A stretch of 56,543 bases of DNA from Parachlorella kessleri (GCA_001598975.1 BBXU01000084.1:1-56543); one strand, 5' to 3'. Positions 1-11,916 are shown, counted from the first letter of the stretch. A program made the numbers and translations. The notes: generated by a model not told the origin, from the letters alone.

Positions 1-1653
1 CCCGCCGCTCGCTGAAGATGATGTCGCTGCCCACACCACCCGCCTTGAGCCCGGGCGGGTCGGCGCCCTTGCGAGCCACCAAGCACACCTGCAGTGGCAA
101 AGGATGATGGACTTGCCTTGTGTGGACCGTATGTCGTGCTGTCGTAACGTCACCCCAGCTGGTAACTAGCGGGGCGGGGGGTGAGTTGCCTGCATAGTTT
201 ACTGTTGGAGGTTGGCTGAGGGAGCCACCACGTTGGAGGGGCAGCGAAGCAAGCTGAGAGCTTCGATATTGCCAAGTGAACACTATTGTGATGTGCTGCG
301 GTATTCCGCTAAGAGCCAGGTTTTGTCCCGAATGTTGTTACTGACTACCTAGCCGGCCAGCAAGCCGGGGACACAGCGATGCAGCGCACCTCCTTGGCGT
401 GCTGCAGGTAAAAGCCATGACTCTTGGCCAGTCGTCGATTGACAGTCATCTTCACCCAGACTATCTCATCCACCAGCCTGCATATTGATGCAGCAGATCT
501 TACTATCCTGTCAGTGTCTGGTACTGGGGGCCTGCTAGAAACCCTGTTAACCCTGCAAGTAGCACATGCAGTACCTCAAAGACGGCAAGGCAGGCCCACC
601 TGACCTCCAATAGCGGGCGCCGATCTGCTTTGGCACGCCAGAGCTTGGAATCACATGGCGAGCCCCCTGGTGCCCCCCCGCGTTACCACTTCCCATGGCG
701 TGCCCACCCTTAGCAAGGGAGCTGTGCCGGCAACGTGGGCCGGCCCCCCTGCACTCACGTGTAGCCCCAGCGGTCAAAAAGGTCCAGGCAGAACTGGTAC
801 TTGGCGTTGATGACCCACACAAACAGCAGGCCGTTGGACTGGAGCTTGGGGATGGGCAGGTCTTGGATGTGCCTGTCGGTCAGCTGTGAGTAGCCCAGAG
901 CCACCCCCCTGGTGGGGTTGGCGGTGGCCAGCTGCCATGGCGGGTCCATCATAATGACGTCAAACTGCGTTTGGCGGTACAGCTGCGGCCAGCTGTAGGT
1001 TGTCACATTTGCATGGATGGGCACGCAGTGGGGCGGCACCTGTAGGGCACATCAGACGGGAAGTCATCAGGTTGGGAGGGTCTGACTCCCAATGTCTGAC
1101 GTGAGCGCAGGGCTGTCTGGCGGGTTGCCTGGTTGCCACATATCTTTGCCAGACGGCAGCTTAGGGAGCACCTAGCTTGCCTGGGCGTACATACACCCCC
1201 ACACCCCTTGCACAACCAAGGTGTCTGCCTCCATGGTGCTTGCCTGCCACTCGCTAGGGTCCAAGTCGTCTACCGAGCCCAGTGTGTAGTCCACCCCCTC
1301 AACGCCATGTGGGTCACCGCCATCCCCAGAGGGCCGCCCTTGCGCCTCCTCTTCCAAGTCGATCTTGATCCCTGGAGCAGAGTGTATTGGTTGCTAACTT
1401 GGCGCTCTTTATGGTGTGGGTTTCAGCCTGGGACGACCCTGGCTAGCCAGACCCAGTACCACAGCATGTGTTGCCATGCCGTACCTAAGTTGGCAAGGCG
1501 CTTGCTGATGTCCGTCAGAGCGGTTCGATACTTGGCGATCTGTTCTGCGAGAGCTCCATCATCGAGACTCTCCCACTGGCCCTCCAGGGATGCAGTCGCT
1601 GTGTTCAGCAGGTTTTCTATCTCTGTGAGCTCTGATTCAGTACCCATCACCAT
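1..1653 (-). CDS. MTA1: MT-A70 family adenine-N6 methyltransferase, ciliate MTA1 type (3' end outside window)
   Basis: Five exons were chained on the minus strand: 1653-1485, 1371-1205, 1039-759, 477-390 and 88-1, phases agreeing at each junction. The protein starts MVMGTESELTE with an acidic, helical N-terminal part, then enters the methyltransferase domain. The catalytic DPPW motif is present in QFDVIMMDPPWQ, so this is an active-type (METTL3-like) member and not a METTL14-like EPPL relative. What follows, NPTRGVALGY, then LPIPKLQSNGLLFVW, a DEIVWVKMTVNRR segment and FYLQHAKE before VCLVARKG, is unlike METTL3 or plant MTA, which carry ELPYGTM and a WLNHGKEHC-type segment. It matches ciliate MTA1, a DNA 6mA methyltransferase acting at ApT with MTA9 and two DNA-binding partners; that clade is known to include green algae. 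DNA as substrate is inferred from the family. The C-terminus is beyond the left edge, and the exon 2 donor is ambiguous between two in-phase sites (near 1205 or 1215). Confidence 0.85.
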
Positions 1654-1947
1654 GGGAAAACGAAAGAACAGCCACTAGGTATAATCCAGGCCGCTGTGTC
1701 CATGGAGAGGCGTGTCGCAAAGTTGAATAGCCGTGGGTAGACCCTGGGACTTTTGGCGGCAAGGTTAGCCAGAAGGGCAAAGAAACAAAACTGTAAACAC
1801 CTAGTGTATGTGATGGTCATTGGATCTTATTAGGCAAAGCCACAGCTTCCCAGGAAGGTTGATGCAGCAGAGGAGGAACCAAGGTGCATGACAGCGCTTG
1901 GCAGGTGCAGCTTATAACCTAGGTTGCTTGGGTACGACATCAACAGC

Positions 1948-4429
1948 ATGCAGACCTCCATCACAGCGTCTAGGTTGCCCCAGCAGTCCCTACGACGCCC
2001 AGCATCGGCAAGGCTTATCTCAGCATGCCACCGGCCAGTGCAGTTCTCGTCAGTGAGCCGCATCTCGGGTACGTTGAGACTGACTGGAATTCTGTTGGCC
2101 ACCCTCAGTTCGTGACTCTGAAGAAGAGGCTGTGAAGAGTGATGTATAACACATCCTTGTGCACCTGTGCTGCAGGGTGTGCAGCCCTGCGCAGCAGCTT
2201 GCGGCCATCCTTGCAGCGGCAGTCTAGGCAGCAGGTGTGCAGGACGTTTGGTTGGCCAGCTGTTGAATTGGGCAACAGCAAGGATGGGAGCTGCTGCGTT
2301 CACGTGAATCGCTGGCAGCTGTGTCACGGGAAACTGTATCTATTCCTATAACCGTATTTCTGCGTAAGCTACGCCGTGTGCGCGCTACACCGGCTATCCA
2401 CCCACTCCCAACAGCCGTGCTGTTGACTGAGGGTCCCCTCCCCCTTCTGTATCTGACTCTGCAGCTGCAAGTGGCAGCGCGGGCACGAGACCCCGACGAA
2501 CTTGAAGCAGAGGATGAGGAGGAGCTAAATAAGGGTCCCCCCTCGCTGTTCTGGCGAGTCTTTGCGGCCTTCTGCTACCTGGTGCCCTGGATAGACAGCA
2601 TCACACTGGGGAAGGAGATCTACCGGCGGTTTCGGAACCTGCTGGTGTTCTACTTTGTGCCAGGTAGGCGGCGCCTGGGGCCGGCCGCTGTGCTTGGTAT
2701 GCAAGTCGCGGGCCGCAGCGGCGGACTGATGGCGGGGTTGGGGTCTTCAGCGGTGCGATGGTGTAGGGACTGGTCGTTGTGGATAGGGCTGCTGAGGTAT
2801 GGAAATATATTCATCTGTCTGGGATAACCATCTGATACACTTCTGCGGCAATCCAATATCGAACTGCAGGTCATTTTGTTTGTTTGGCATAGCCCATGAA
2901 GCCTTGCATCAGGGGGAGGGGCTGCCCCTCTGGACCTCTGACCAGTTTGTCAAGCAAGTTTGCGCTCGGGTGCCTGCCTGCAGGCCCTTTCAGCCAGATT
3001 TACTTCAGCAGCCAATTCTCCCCACTGATAGTCTTCTTCCTCATGTTCCTCGCTATTGTGAAGAACAAGAAGCTGCACCACTTTGTGCGCTTCAACTGCA
3101 TGCAGGTATGCACCTGTTTGCTGTTGTGATCTGGCCTGTCCATGTGTTTCAAGCAGGATGGCAGCAACCTCACGGCAGGCGTGCATGATTTGCGGGGAAG
3201 CATATGGAGCACTAGGGAGCCTTGCAAGTACTAGGGGCATTTGGTTTGGATGTCTGTGTATGAAGCACCTCCCATCAGGCGGGCCCCGGGCGCAGCACCT
3301 GGGGGTGTGATGTGATGAGGCCTACTTCGCTGACAGTCAGCCTGTTTCTCCTTGCAGGCCATCATGCTTGACATTGTGGTGATGCTGTTCCACATCCTGA
3401 AGTCCTACATGCCCGCCGAGCTCAAGTGGAGCGTGGTGTCCAGATATGTGGACATGTTTGCATGGACGTGCTGCGTTGGGACCGTGGCCTACTGCGTCTT
3501 CTGGACGCTCAGGTGCGCAGCAGAGGGCTGGTTGCGCGCAGAAGGGATGTCCCATCTGACCTATGCATATCATCTCCAGTGGCAGGGGAATGCCCAGTAG
3601 GGTGAGGGTCTATATCCTCATGTTAGGCGCGTATGCAGTGATCAGGTGGGGGTGCGCACGTGATGCCAGCCTGCCAAAATGTGGTGGCTGGGGCTGTAGA
3701 GCTGGAGTGTAGGGAAAACAGTCCCACGTGGCTACTTGGGATTGCGCCCCCCCAGGGCGCTCCCCCCCGTATTACTTTCTGGGACTGGCATGCCTGGGGC
3801 GTGGGTCAAACAGACCAAGGCTGTGTGTCGTTGCCAGAGGGCAGGGGTTTGCCAACTTGGCAATGGGCGTAGCCTCTCTGCCAGCACCACGTCTGGCATT
3901 AAAGAATAGCAGGGGTCCTGCACCCCAGTAGGCCCAGTGCCGTCCGGCCCTGCCACGGGGACGGGGGCACAAGTTAGCAATGTCCCAGGCGTAAGCTTGT
4001 GGCCCCTGGCACGATTGGGGGTCCCCGTTTTTTTGCAAGGGTACACTAGTGGGTTCTCTTGCACCACAAGCATGTGGCGATTCCTTCATGCGTTTCTTAT
4101 GAACTTCGTCTTGCTTACGGGTAGATCAAGTGCACATGGCAGCCGGGTGGGCGGGGAGTTTCTTTTTGTTTTTGCGACAGAGCAGGGCAGGCGGCGAAAG
4201 GGCAGCAGGAGTTGAAAAACAATGCCTGGGTTTTGTTAACTTGGCTATGGAGTTTTGGGTATCAGTGTAATCAGGTCCGTGGTGGCGCACGTCTGCTGGG
4301 GCTGCAATGTGATGTGAAAGGCTGCATCTCATCACTGCGCCTGTGCTGACCTGCAGGGGCTACTATGCGGACGTACCATTTGTGTCCGAGTCAGTCTACC
4401 ACCAGGTGCAGCTGTCGGAGTATGCATAG
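1948..4429 (+). CDS. TIC20: TIC20-like chloroplast inner-envelope import protein
   Basis: Six exons: 1948-2068, 2176-2234, 2465-2663, 2984-3105, 3358-3512 and 4357-4429 (TAG), all phase-consistent, giving about 242 residues. The first two exons encode an Arg/Ser/Ala-rich, acid-poor leader (MQTSITASRLPQQSLRRP...) typical of a chloroplast transit peptide. An acidic linker (DELEAEDEEELNKG) and the TIC20 core follow: YLVPWIDSITLGK, the family signature HHFVRFNCMQAIMLD, and about four hydrophobic segments ending FVSESVYHQVQ. TIC20 is a four-helix channel-forming subunit of the inner-envelope TIC complex that imports nuclear-encoded plastid proteins. The signature fits the TIC20-II/V branch. Exons 3-6 are secure; exons 1-2 are chosen because their phases join and they supply a transit peptide. 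It is divergent from the MTA1-like gene, with 294 bp between start codons. The last intron (3513-4356) is long for this locus. Confidence 0.82.
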
Positions 4430-5127
4430 ATGCGCTACGTCTCCCACTGATGTGGCAGGAGCTGCGGCTGCTGCCTTTCCCGTGGTAGGTCTTATGGGTT
4501 TGCACCGTCTAGGGGTGGGTCATGCAGCTCAGCGCTGGACGAGATCGGGTTCAGTAGTATCTTGACCAGCTGAGCAGGGTGGAGAGCTGTTGACCTGCCC
4601 TGGGACTGGCTACTTGATGTCTACCAGCCGGATCCCTTACCGTTCAGTAGACTCTGCTGGCTTGCAAGTTGGCTGCGTTCGTGGCAGCTGTCACAACTTT
4701 CTTCTCAACGGGCTTGTGGCATCTGCCAAACCTGACCGACGGTTGCGTTTGTCCTGGATAGCTCGCTTCTAGTGCAGGTTTGACATGTGTTAATCAACCT
4801 TGCTTGCTAACCAAAACCAGTACAACAGCTTGAGGATGGAGGTAACCGTTGGCATAACCATGTATATGCGTCAAGAGAGGAATGCGGAAAGTGGTCGCGA
4901 TCAGTCTTACTGGGAAGTCTAATGCAACTTGCTTGCGACTTGAAGTAAAGAGAAGCCCCTACTTGTTTACAGCCCAGTCACTAGTTCAATCCTATCTCCT
5001 CTCTGTAAGCACCCACTAACTTAGGTAAGGGTGTGTTCTGTCTTGAGTTGAATGACAGAAACCCCCCCACAGCCCGGAAGCCTACATCAGCCTTGGGTTC
5101 GTAAAAACGATTCGCGAAAGCAAAACG
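4430..5127. other. Intergenic: 3' flank of TIC20-like gene
   Basis: No coding exon, RNA or repeat family was recognised here beyond the presumed 3' untranslated region of the TIC20-like gene. Short open frames lack similarity to anything I know and have no matching splice partners. Confidence 0.5.
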
Positions 5128-5201
5128 TGTTCTCGTCCAGGTTCGAACTGGAGACCTTCTGTGTGTTAGACAGATGTGATAACCAACTACACCACGAGAA
5201 C
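5128..5201 (-). tRNA. tRNA-Val (anticodon AAC)
   Basis: A 74-nt cloverleaf. The acceptor stem GTTCTCG pairs with CGAGAAC, the D arm contains TAGTTGGTTA (part of the A box), the anticodon loop is CTAACAC with AAC, and the T arm has GTTCGAAC (B box). The discriminator is A, CCA is not encoded, and there is no intron. A TTTT run at 5125-5122 on the transcribed strand is a suitable RNA polymerase III terminator. It is base-for-base identical to the copy at 6233-6306 but lies on the opposite strand. Confidence 0.96.
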
Positions 5202-5518
5202 GAGGTGCCGAACGTGTTGACAAAACTTATCATATCTTAGTTGTGGGCTGCATGCCATGTGTGCAGCTGGCACCTTTCACCGTTAGTTCGAGCTTAGGAG
5301 AACCCCAGCACAGTCAAAGGTGGAAATAGGAAACAAGTGAAGAGTCAAGTAGCAACACGATGGACGTCAAGTAGGCTGAGCAGGAAAGCAATGCAGGAAG
5401 ATAGGTAGAAAGCGCGCATAGGCCATGAATGTTAGTTACATGTGCCGCTTGCACTTCACTGGTGCATCTTTGAGTCCCAGAATAAGGCCCTGAGGGGTTG
5501 TACGCCTACAGGGTAAGG

Positions 5519-5548
5519 TGTGGTCGTGGTCGTGGTCGTGGTCGTGGA
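5519..5548. repeat. (GGTCGT)n microsatellite
   Basis: Four to five perfect copies of a GGTCGT hexamer in the spacer between the two tRNA genes. Confidence 0.9.
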
Positions 5549-6048
5549 CCTTAAACACGATTGGTTATGGACTGTGTGGTGCTGGGAGCGAGTTGAGTTT
5601 ACTCCTCCTGTGTGCACTGGGGCTCCCTAATCCCACTCCCCATGTGCACTGGTTGGACGGGTTTTGGGAGTTTCCCGTCTGACACCCATGCACCCCAGCC
5701 CCAGATCGAACCCCAGCCGATATACTAGCTGGGCGGCTTGGAGTAGGCGCCCAAGTTGAGGATTCAAGTCTCCATATCCATGAAAGCGAGGGCTAGCGGG
5801 CCATGTGATGAAGGGGTGGCGGCCAGCTAGCAGCGCTCGAGTGGTGCATGCCATCAAACCGGTCACTGTCAGTGTGTCAATCCTAGCTGTGATTTCAAGA
5901 CCCAAGGTCGTTCCATTGTGGTGGGGATCCAGTGGTTCAGCCTGCAGCAAACGGTAGTGACTGCCTGCCTAGTAGCAGCCTGGTTGAGACTTCATTTCTA
6001 GGTGTGACAAGATTGTGACTGACCCGCAAGGGTGGTGGAAAGCTGTAA

Positions 6049-6069
6049 GACTAGACTAGACTAGACTAG
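6049..6069. repeat. (CTAGA)n short tandem repeat
   Basis: About four copies of a 5-bp CTAGA unit, in noncoding spacer. Confidence 0.85.
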
Positions 6070-6232
6070 GGTAAGGTGTAGAACGGGAAATTTAGCAGTC
6101 ACGCATTAACACTGAGGTCGCCCAGGCTCAGTATGGAGGAGGCGCTCTGTAGCTGTGATGCATGCGCAGGGTCCTCGTTTCCCAGGTTTTTATGTTCATA
6201 ATGCTAACTTGTCAAGCAAGTTGCACACTTCT

Positions 6233-6306
6233 GTTCTCGTGGTGTAGTTGGTTATCACATCTGTCTAACACACAGAAGGTCTCCAGTTCGAACCTGGACG
6301 AGAACA
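6233..6306 (+). tRNA. tRNA-Val (anticodon AAC)
   Basis: A 74-nt cloverleaf identical to the minus-strand copy at 5128-5201: acceptor stem GTTCTCG/CGAGAAC, anticodon AAC in loop CTAACAC, T loop with TTCGAAC, discriminator A, no encoded CCA and no intron. A T-rich stretch with TTTT at 6314-6317 would end RNA polymerase III transcription. Flanks differ from the other copy, so the shared sequence is the tRNA itself. Confidence 0.96.
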
Positions 6307-6771
6307 GGTTTCCTTTTAAACTCTGAGACGTTTTTGCCTCGTACCCAGCCCTAGTCTGCACACCCAGCCCCCTGAGGGCACAGTCGATATATGAACTTCT
6401 ACAGTACTGATATACGCTTTAATAAGGTCTGCCATACCTAACATAGATTCCTTGCCTATGGCTGATTACTCCATATCTGACTTTCCTGCCAGCATTGCGG
6501 TTGCGAACTTCTCATGCAACCCATACACCACACCACTGCGGAACTACAAAACAAGGCTTTGACCGCGTATAGGCATGCTAGGCAGCTTGCAGGCAGGAGG
6601 GACATCCCTACAGCCTATCCTCTGCCACAAAATCGCTAGACAGCAATCACACTTGGGTAGCAGTCAGCGCGGTGCCGCTTAGGTTGGAATGGGAACAATG
6701 CCTTGCCTGATGGCCCGTCTGAACCCCTCGTCCCCAATAAGCCCCTACAGGGACACCCCCAGCCCGCCTCC
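6307..6771. other. Intergenic: tRNA 3' flank and 3' flank of the NDA gene
   Basis: Nothing coding was recognised. The right part probably holds the 3' untranslated region of the minus-strand type II NADH dehydrogenase gene, whose stop is at 6772. Confidence 0.5.
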
Positions 6772-8441
6772 TCAGTATCGGGACACATCCCTCCCAAACA
6801 GCAGCGTCAGCGTCCAGTTGGTCGCCACGTACAGCCGGTTCTTGATGGTGCCCAGCCTGGTGAGGTATGCCGACCTCCAGGCCACCCAGCTGCTGAAGCC
6901 TCCCCAGGAGAATGTGGGAGCAGAGGAGCTCCCCAGCTCAAGGATGGCTGACCGGCCTCCCACCGAGGCCATGGCCCCCATGCTGCGGTACTCAAAGGCG
7001 GGGGCGTCGTCGGAGCAGCCGGGGCCGGAAGTGGCATTGAAGGAGGCGTTCAGGCAGCGAGCCAAGTACTTGCCCTGCTGCTCAGCCACCTGCGAGCGTT
7101 ACAGAGGGGAAGTCGCACAAGCATGCTACAACCGGCGCATTCTTGCACTGCTGCTGAGTGACATGCGGGGTGCAGCGGGGAGCGGAAGAAGGCACGTCAG
7201 TGTATTGTACATGGATGGGGGCCAGCTAGGGTTGAGACTATCAACCTTGTGCACGCAGTTGGGTCATGCCGACATCTATTTGAAGCCTTCTTAATGTGGC
7301 ACACTGTGGTGCACCTTCCGACGGAACCCTGTGGGCATGCCGGAGCGCCACCGTCACTGCATAGCCCAGCAAGCAGGCGTCGGCAGACATTGCCCTTGCC
7401 AGCCGCTGGCTCGCTGCCTCCAACCACCCTCCCAGCTCCCACTTGCTGCACATGAAACCTTGCTCCATGTCCTCCACCACTGGTGGAGAAGCCAGAATCT
7501 ACACAGCCTCCCATTTTGCAGCCAACCTGTGCTAGGGCTGGGAGCGGGTGGTCGAGGTCCGCACAGCAGTCGCCCAGCGCAAACACGCTGGGCACCACGC
7601 TGCCGGCCTTATGGAGGTCAGACGGCTCCTCATCCTGGACCATGCTCACCTGCGCATGTGCCACGGCATCCCATCATAATGGTTGCTAGTGCTGGCATGC
7701 AACCAAGGCTTTCCACTGGCAAGGTAGGAGGAGATCAGAGGGCTCTTATAGAGCGACCATGCTTGCCTCCCATGCCTGGGCAACCAGCAATTCCTTTGGC
7801 CGAAGGGCCAGCCACTGTGCAGTACCGGCTGGTTAGGCTGGCTGGCTGGCTGGCTGGCTGGCTGCTTCAGCAACTACGATACGGGCTTGAAGTGCACCTC
7901 AAGGCCACCTAGGTGCATCCATCACATCGGCACTTGCATTGACTTGTGGGCTAGCACGCCCTGATCAATACTTGCTCCTTCTGAGGACTAAAGGCGCCAA
8001 CGGCGCTGTCGCGGTGAGCAGGAAGCCTAGCTGTAACAAACACCCGCATGACTGAACAACACGACACTTGTAAATCCCCTGGAAGGACCCTGACAAGGCT
8101 GCTGTGTCTCACATGGTGCATCTCCTGCGGCCCCGCGGTCTTCTCCCCTGGCCCTCGAACATGCCCGTCAGCCGTCTGCTTGGGGGGCGCCAGCACTCGC
8201 AGATGGTCGTCTATGGCAATGCGGCCTCTGCAGGTGTACCATGTGCGGCAGCAATCATACGCAGCCCAGCTGGAACATTGCGTCAGCCCCTTCAGACGCC
8301 ATGGTCCTTCCAGCATTCTGAGGGCCGTTGCCAAGACAAGCTCGAAGCTGGTCAGCTCACAGAGGGCAGCACAGGTGGCTGGCAAGTGCATGCAAAATAT
8401 AACAGGCTGCCTCACTCACTCTCATTCTCACTCTCACTCTC

Positions 8442-8477
<36 letters not shown>

Positions 8478-11398
8478 TCTCTCTCCCCCCACTCTCTCTC
8501 TCTGTTACTCTCCTACCCCCCCCCCACCCACACACACACACAAACAAACAAACACAAGATAAGATGAGACCAACAGACCAACGGACCTCTGCGTCTTTGA
8601 GAATGGCAACGACAACGTAAATGGTGTTGGGCCCACGCCAGTTGACCACACGCACAAGCCGAATGGGATGACCTCTCCGCTCTGCATTACATTTAAGTGC
8701 ATATTGAGGCATGGTGTGAAATGCTCAATGCAATATCGACAGAGCTTATCCCCCGTCTACAAGGCCTGCTGCCGGGAGCTGGCATCCACATGCCTCAATG
8801 GGACTACCAAACTAGCATGCACGAAGACATCCGCTGTCGAACAGCTGGCAGCAGACTAACTGTAGCAAGAGGTGTCCCTCAAGCACAGCTTTTCCCAGCT
8901 AAAGAACAACCTGTGCAGGACGTCTGCTCACCCCAACTTCGCCTCATGTCCAGCAGGAACTGCACAGCAGACAGACACACCTACTTGCCACCGGCAGTAG
9001 GGAAGCAGGCCGCACAGCTAGGCAGGAACCAAGCGTCTGCTCCGCTGCTAACCTTCAGCTCTAGCTCCTTCTCTCGGACCTCCTTCACAATGCCTCGCAT
9101 CAGGTGCACCCCAGCTCGCACCAGCTTGCGGGCCGCGTACTCCCTCAGCCGCGCATCAAAGCTGCCCAGCAGCTCGTTAGCCTCTATGACCGTCACCTGA
9201 AGCGGCACGAGGCAGGCAGGAGGGCTCTTTAGGATGGCATGCCCGTGGATGGGACTTGTTGCACCCGGGCCCCCCGGAACACTGTTGCACAACCAAAACC
9301 ACCCGGCATGCAGTCACTCCTTGGGATTTGGGCAACCTACTACACTGCGACCTATCAAAGAGGCATTGTCTGTAGACGGAGGAAAACCAACTAGTGGAAG
9401 AACATCCCTAGTCGACAACTCGGGGCAATTGACACCCGCATGCCTGTTCCCATCCCAGCCTACCCACCAACTCACCCGCATATCCCTTGCTCTGTCAGGA
9501 TCTATTTTCTGCAAGTCCCTGTTGATAAAGTCCGCCAGCTCGCCCGCAAACTCCACCCCAGTGGGACCCCCGCCCACCACCACCGTGTGCAGCAGCCGGT
9601 CACGCTCGGCTGGCGACCGCCCTGCACTACAATACACAACCAGTGATATAGGCACGTTACACTAAAGGCCGGAAAAGGCAGCAATGAAGCTAACTTTTGT
9701 CTCTCTATATTTAGCCGTCCTCATCTCGTCTATAAACAGCTGCTTTGCCAGCGTACGTGGCAGAACCTCAGCATTCCACACGATTGTTTGCAGAACAGTG
9801 CGGCAGCAGGATCAGTGCTAGCAGGCTCTTTGGTAGTTGCCCGAAGGCAGGCAGGACATGTGGCTTAGCTCAGGCTGTGCCTGCCTGCGGTCCACACTGC
9901 CCAGCAGTGCGTCAGCAGCACAAGCGAACCCCTGGAAGGACAGCAGCCGCATACCTGGGATGTTGGCCCGGTTCCAGTTGTCAATGAGGGCGTTGCGGAT
10001 GACGGTGGCGTTGTCAGCGTCTCGCAGGAAGTAGGTATGCTGCTCCACGCCGGGAATGCCAAAGGTGCTGCCCTGCAGGGATGATACCCAGGGCGGCATC
10101 GGCGATACAGTGTCCTCTTGCACCCGGCTCCTTGGGCCCTGCTTGTGCGGTTGCCGCCCATCCCGCTTCTTTATACGATAGGGCGCATTTAGAAGAGATG
10201 GACAAAGCAGCGCAGATACCAATTTGGCACTCGGCACCGACTGCTACTGATTTGCAGGCACCTGTGAAACCCATGAAGAGCAGCAAGTTGCGCATAAAGC
10301 TCCTGCTGTGCATGTGACAACTGCAGTCGCGGTTATCCACTCTAAGTACCCTGTGACCATCATTCAGAAGCCAGCATGGTTGGCGTTGAACTGTCACTTC
10401 CTGGCCTACCTGCGACCCTGTGGAAATCGCCAACACATCGTACTCCACAAAGAAGCGAATTTTGTCGGCTGAGACGCATTCGACCATGCGATCCTCGGGG
10501 TGCACCGAGGTCACCTCAGCAGCATAGAAACTATTCTGCAGCAAACAAAAGGGGCTTGCCATAGCCTATGGTGAGAACCCATTGGGTTGCATGGTCCGCC
10601 AAGCCCACAGATACAGTAACAGGTCGGCTGGAGCCAGCGGCACATGGGTCGCGCTGGTGGGAACACATGGTTGCTTTCTGAACCCTGTGCTACATTGTGA
10701 AACGCTCACAAGGCACGTGCTGCAAAAAGCCCGGACGACTCTAAATCGGGTCTTCCAACCAACCTGTGGATATCGGAGCGCTTTCTGGATGTCAATGATT
10801 GGCACCGCTATTGAGCGTGTCTCCACTGTACCCACACAGCTGGATGCCAGCAAGGGAGTGAACACCATGTGGTTGCGAGGGGAGATGACCTGCAAGCTGT
10901 ATATTCAAAGACCCAATTGCAGAGACCCATAACGTCAGTATCTTTGCCCTCTTCAGCAGGTGTCAGCGTTTGCAGGACCACACAATATCGCTTGCCTGAA
11001 ACCTATGCTGACAAGACACCTCTCTGTCGCCTTCCAGAATCCAGACCTGACATTCTTCAATAACCAGGCAGTGCGCCTCTGCGAGCCAAAGCTAGACGTT
11101 CACAAGGGCTCACCGTGATGTCATACTTGGTGGGGTCAATGTCCCTCACCAGCCGAGCGCCGCCCCACCCAGTGCCTAGCACAACAAGCCTGGGCCGCCC
11201 GGTCCGCAGTGGTATGGTGGATCTTGCTGCTGCCAGCTGCGCTGTGCCTGCGCCTGCCGCATCTGCTGCTGTTTGGAACAAGCGGCTTAGGCTGCCTGTC
11301 AGGCTGCTTTGGCAGCAGAGGTCAAGGTGTCCTGGTGGTGGTAGGAGGGGCTGCCTAGAGAACCCCTTCAGCAGCTGGGGCAGCCTCTGCCGCAGCAT
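6772..11398 (-). CDS. Type II (rotenone-insensitive) NAD(P)H dehydrogenase, NDA class
   Basis: Ten minus-strand exons, every junction in phase: 11398-11114, 10889-10764, 10535-10410, 10072-9955, 9621-9476, 9196-9053, 8681-8587, 8227-8161, 7649-7527 and 7089-6772, giving 515 residues. Two Rossmann dinucleotide motifs are intact: GTGWGG near residues 75-80 (FAD) and GGGPTG near 233-238 (NADH). Other family blocks are [36 protein letters not shown] and the C-terminal EYRSMG...[10 protein letters not shown] membrane-anchor region. There is no EF-hand insertion, so it is NDA-like and not the calcium-binding NDB type. NDA enzymes are single-subunit, non-proton-pumping NADH:quinone oxidoreductases of mitochondria or, for algal NDA2, of thylakoids, where they feed plastoquinone. 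The N-terminal leader is Arg/Leu/Ser-rich and does not decide between the organelles. Intron 7 holds long CT/CA microsatellites, and the last two introns are AT-poor. Confidence 0.95.
7836..7864. repeat. (GGCT)n microsatellite in NDA intron 8
   Basis: About seven copies of a GGCT tetramer, within the intron between exons 8227-8161 and 7649-7527 of the NADH dehydrogenase gene. Confidence 0.9.
8407..8556. repeat. Compound CT / CA(TA) / CAAA microsatellite in NDA intron 7
   Basis: A 150-bp pyrimidine/purine-alternating tract: CTCACT and CTCT units, then ACATAC units, CA dinucleotides, a C-run, more CA and finally CAAA units. It lies in an intron of the NADH dehydrogenase gene. It also produces long artificial open frames in several phases. 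Confidence 0.92.
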
Positions 11399-11916
11399 AG
11401 CTCTTCGAAGAAGCCAAACCCAAACCCTTTTTGTGCAGTTCTACCTTGCTGTAGGGTGTGAACTGCGGCAGCTGTAAGCCTGGCGATCTGACTTTATTTC
11501 ACGTAGATGATCGACGGAGCACTCTCCTCAGGTCCCTGCCCACTGGGCCGACAATTTCATCTCTCTATGTGGCACTGGGAGTTTCGCCTGGCCGCTGAAC
11601 AGCTTATGGCGTCTAGGTGGCGAAGCAGGGCTCAGCACAGCGAGCGGAACCCTTGAAAGCCAGCCCCCAACCAACAGGAGTATTGCTTTCAAGGTAGATT
11701 ATGGAAGGGGTTTGATGTTAAGGACAGCGTGGATCGCTTTGAGGTAAAACTAATCGGATGTGTCCTCAGCCATCTGTTTCTATCACCCAGACTCCTTGGT
11801 CGTGCTCTTGCAGGGGTAATGGATACTTACATCCAGGGCTACATAGAGGGTATCTGCTGCGCCTGACAGCCCTCCCCGCAACCAGCCAAGCTCTACTTGC
11901 TCGGGCTGCCTCCTGT
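11399..11916. promoter_or_regulatory. Divergent intergenic region (NDA / 2H phosphoesterase)
   Basis: 518 bp between two divergent start codons. It must contain both promoters and 5' untranslated regions. No TATA box or other element could be assigned with confidence. Confidence 0.45.

Larger units (their letters stand above)
5202..6232. other. Spacer between the inverted tRNA-Val genes
   Basis: About 1.03 kb with no recognisable gene. It contains a tract of GGTCGT hexamers (5519-5548) and a short TAGAC tandem tract (6049-6069). A 107-codon minus-strand frame at 5627-5950 has no recognisable similarity or splice partners and is not called. Confidence 0.6.

Noticed and set aside
759..1039. 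METTL3 (mRNA m6A) as identity of the MT-A70 gene
   Set aside because: The segments after DPPW and around HAKE match the MTA1 type and lack METTL3/MTA hallmarks; kept as the alternative until a tree is made.
1830..2327. 165-codon minus-strand frame
   Set aside because: Opposite the predicted TIC20 transit-peptide exons; no motif and no minus-strand splice chain.
5627..5950. 107-codon minus-strand frame between the tRNA genes
   Set aside because: No recognised motif, no splice partner and no neighbouring exon in phase.
8048..8620. 190- and 152-codon plus-strand frames
   Set aside because: They read through NDA exon 8 in antisense and the intronic CT/CA microsatellite; composition is repeat-derived.
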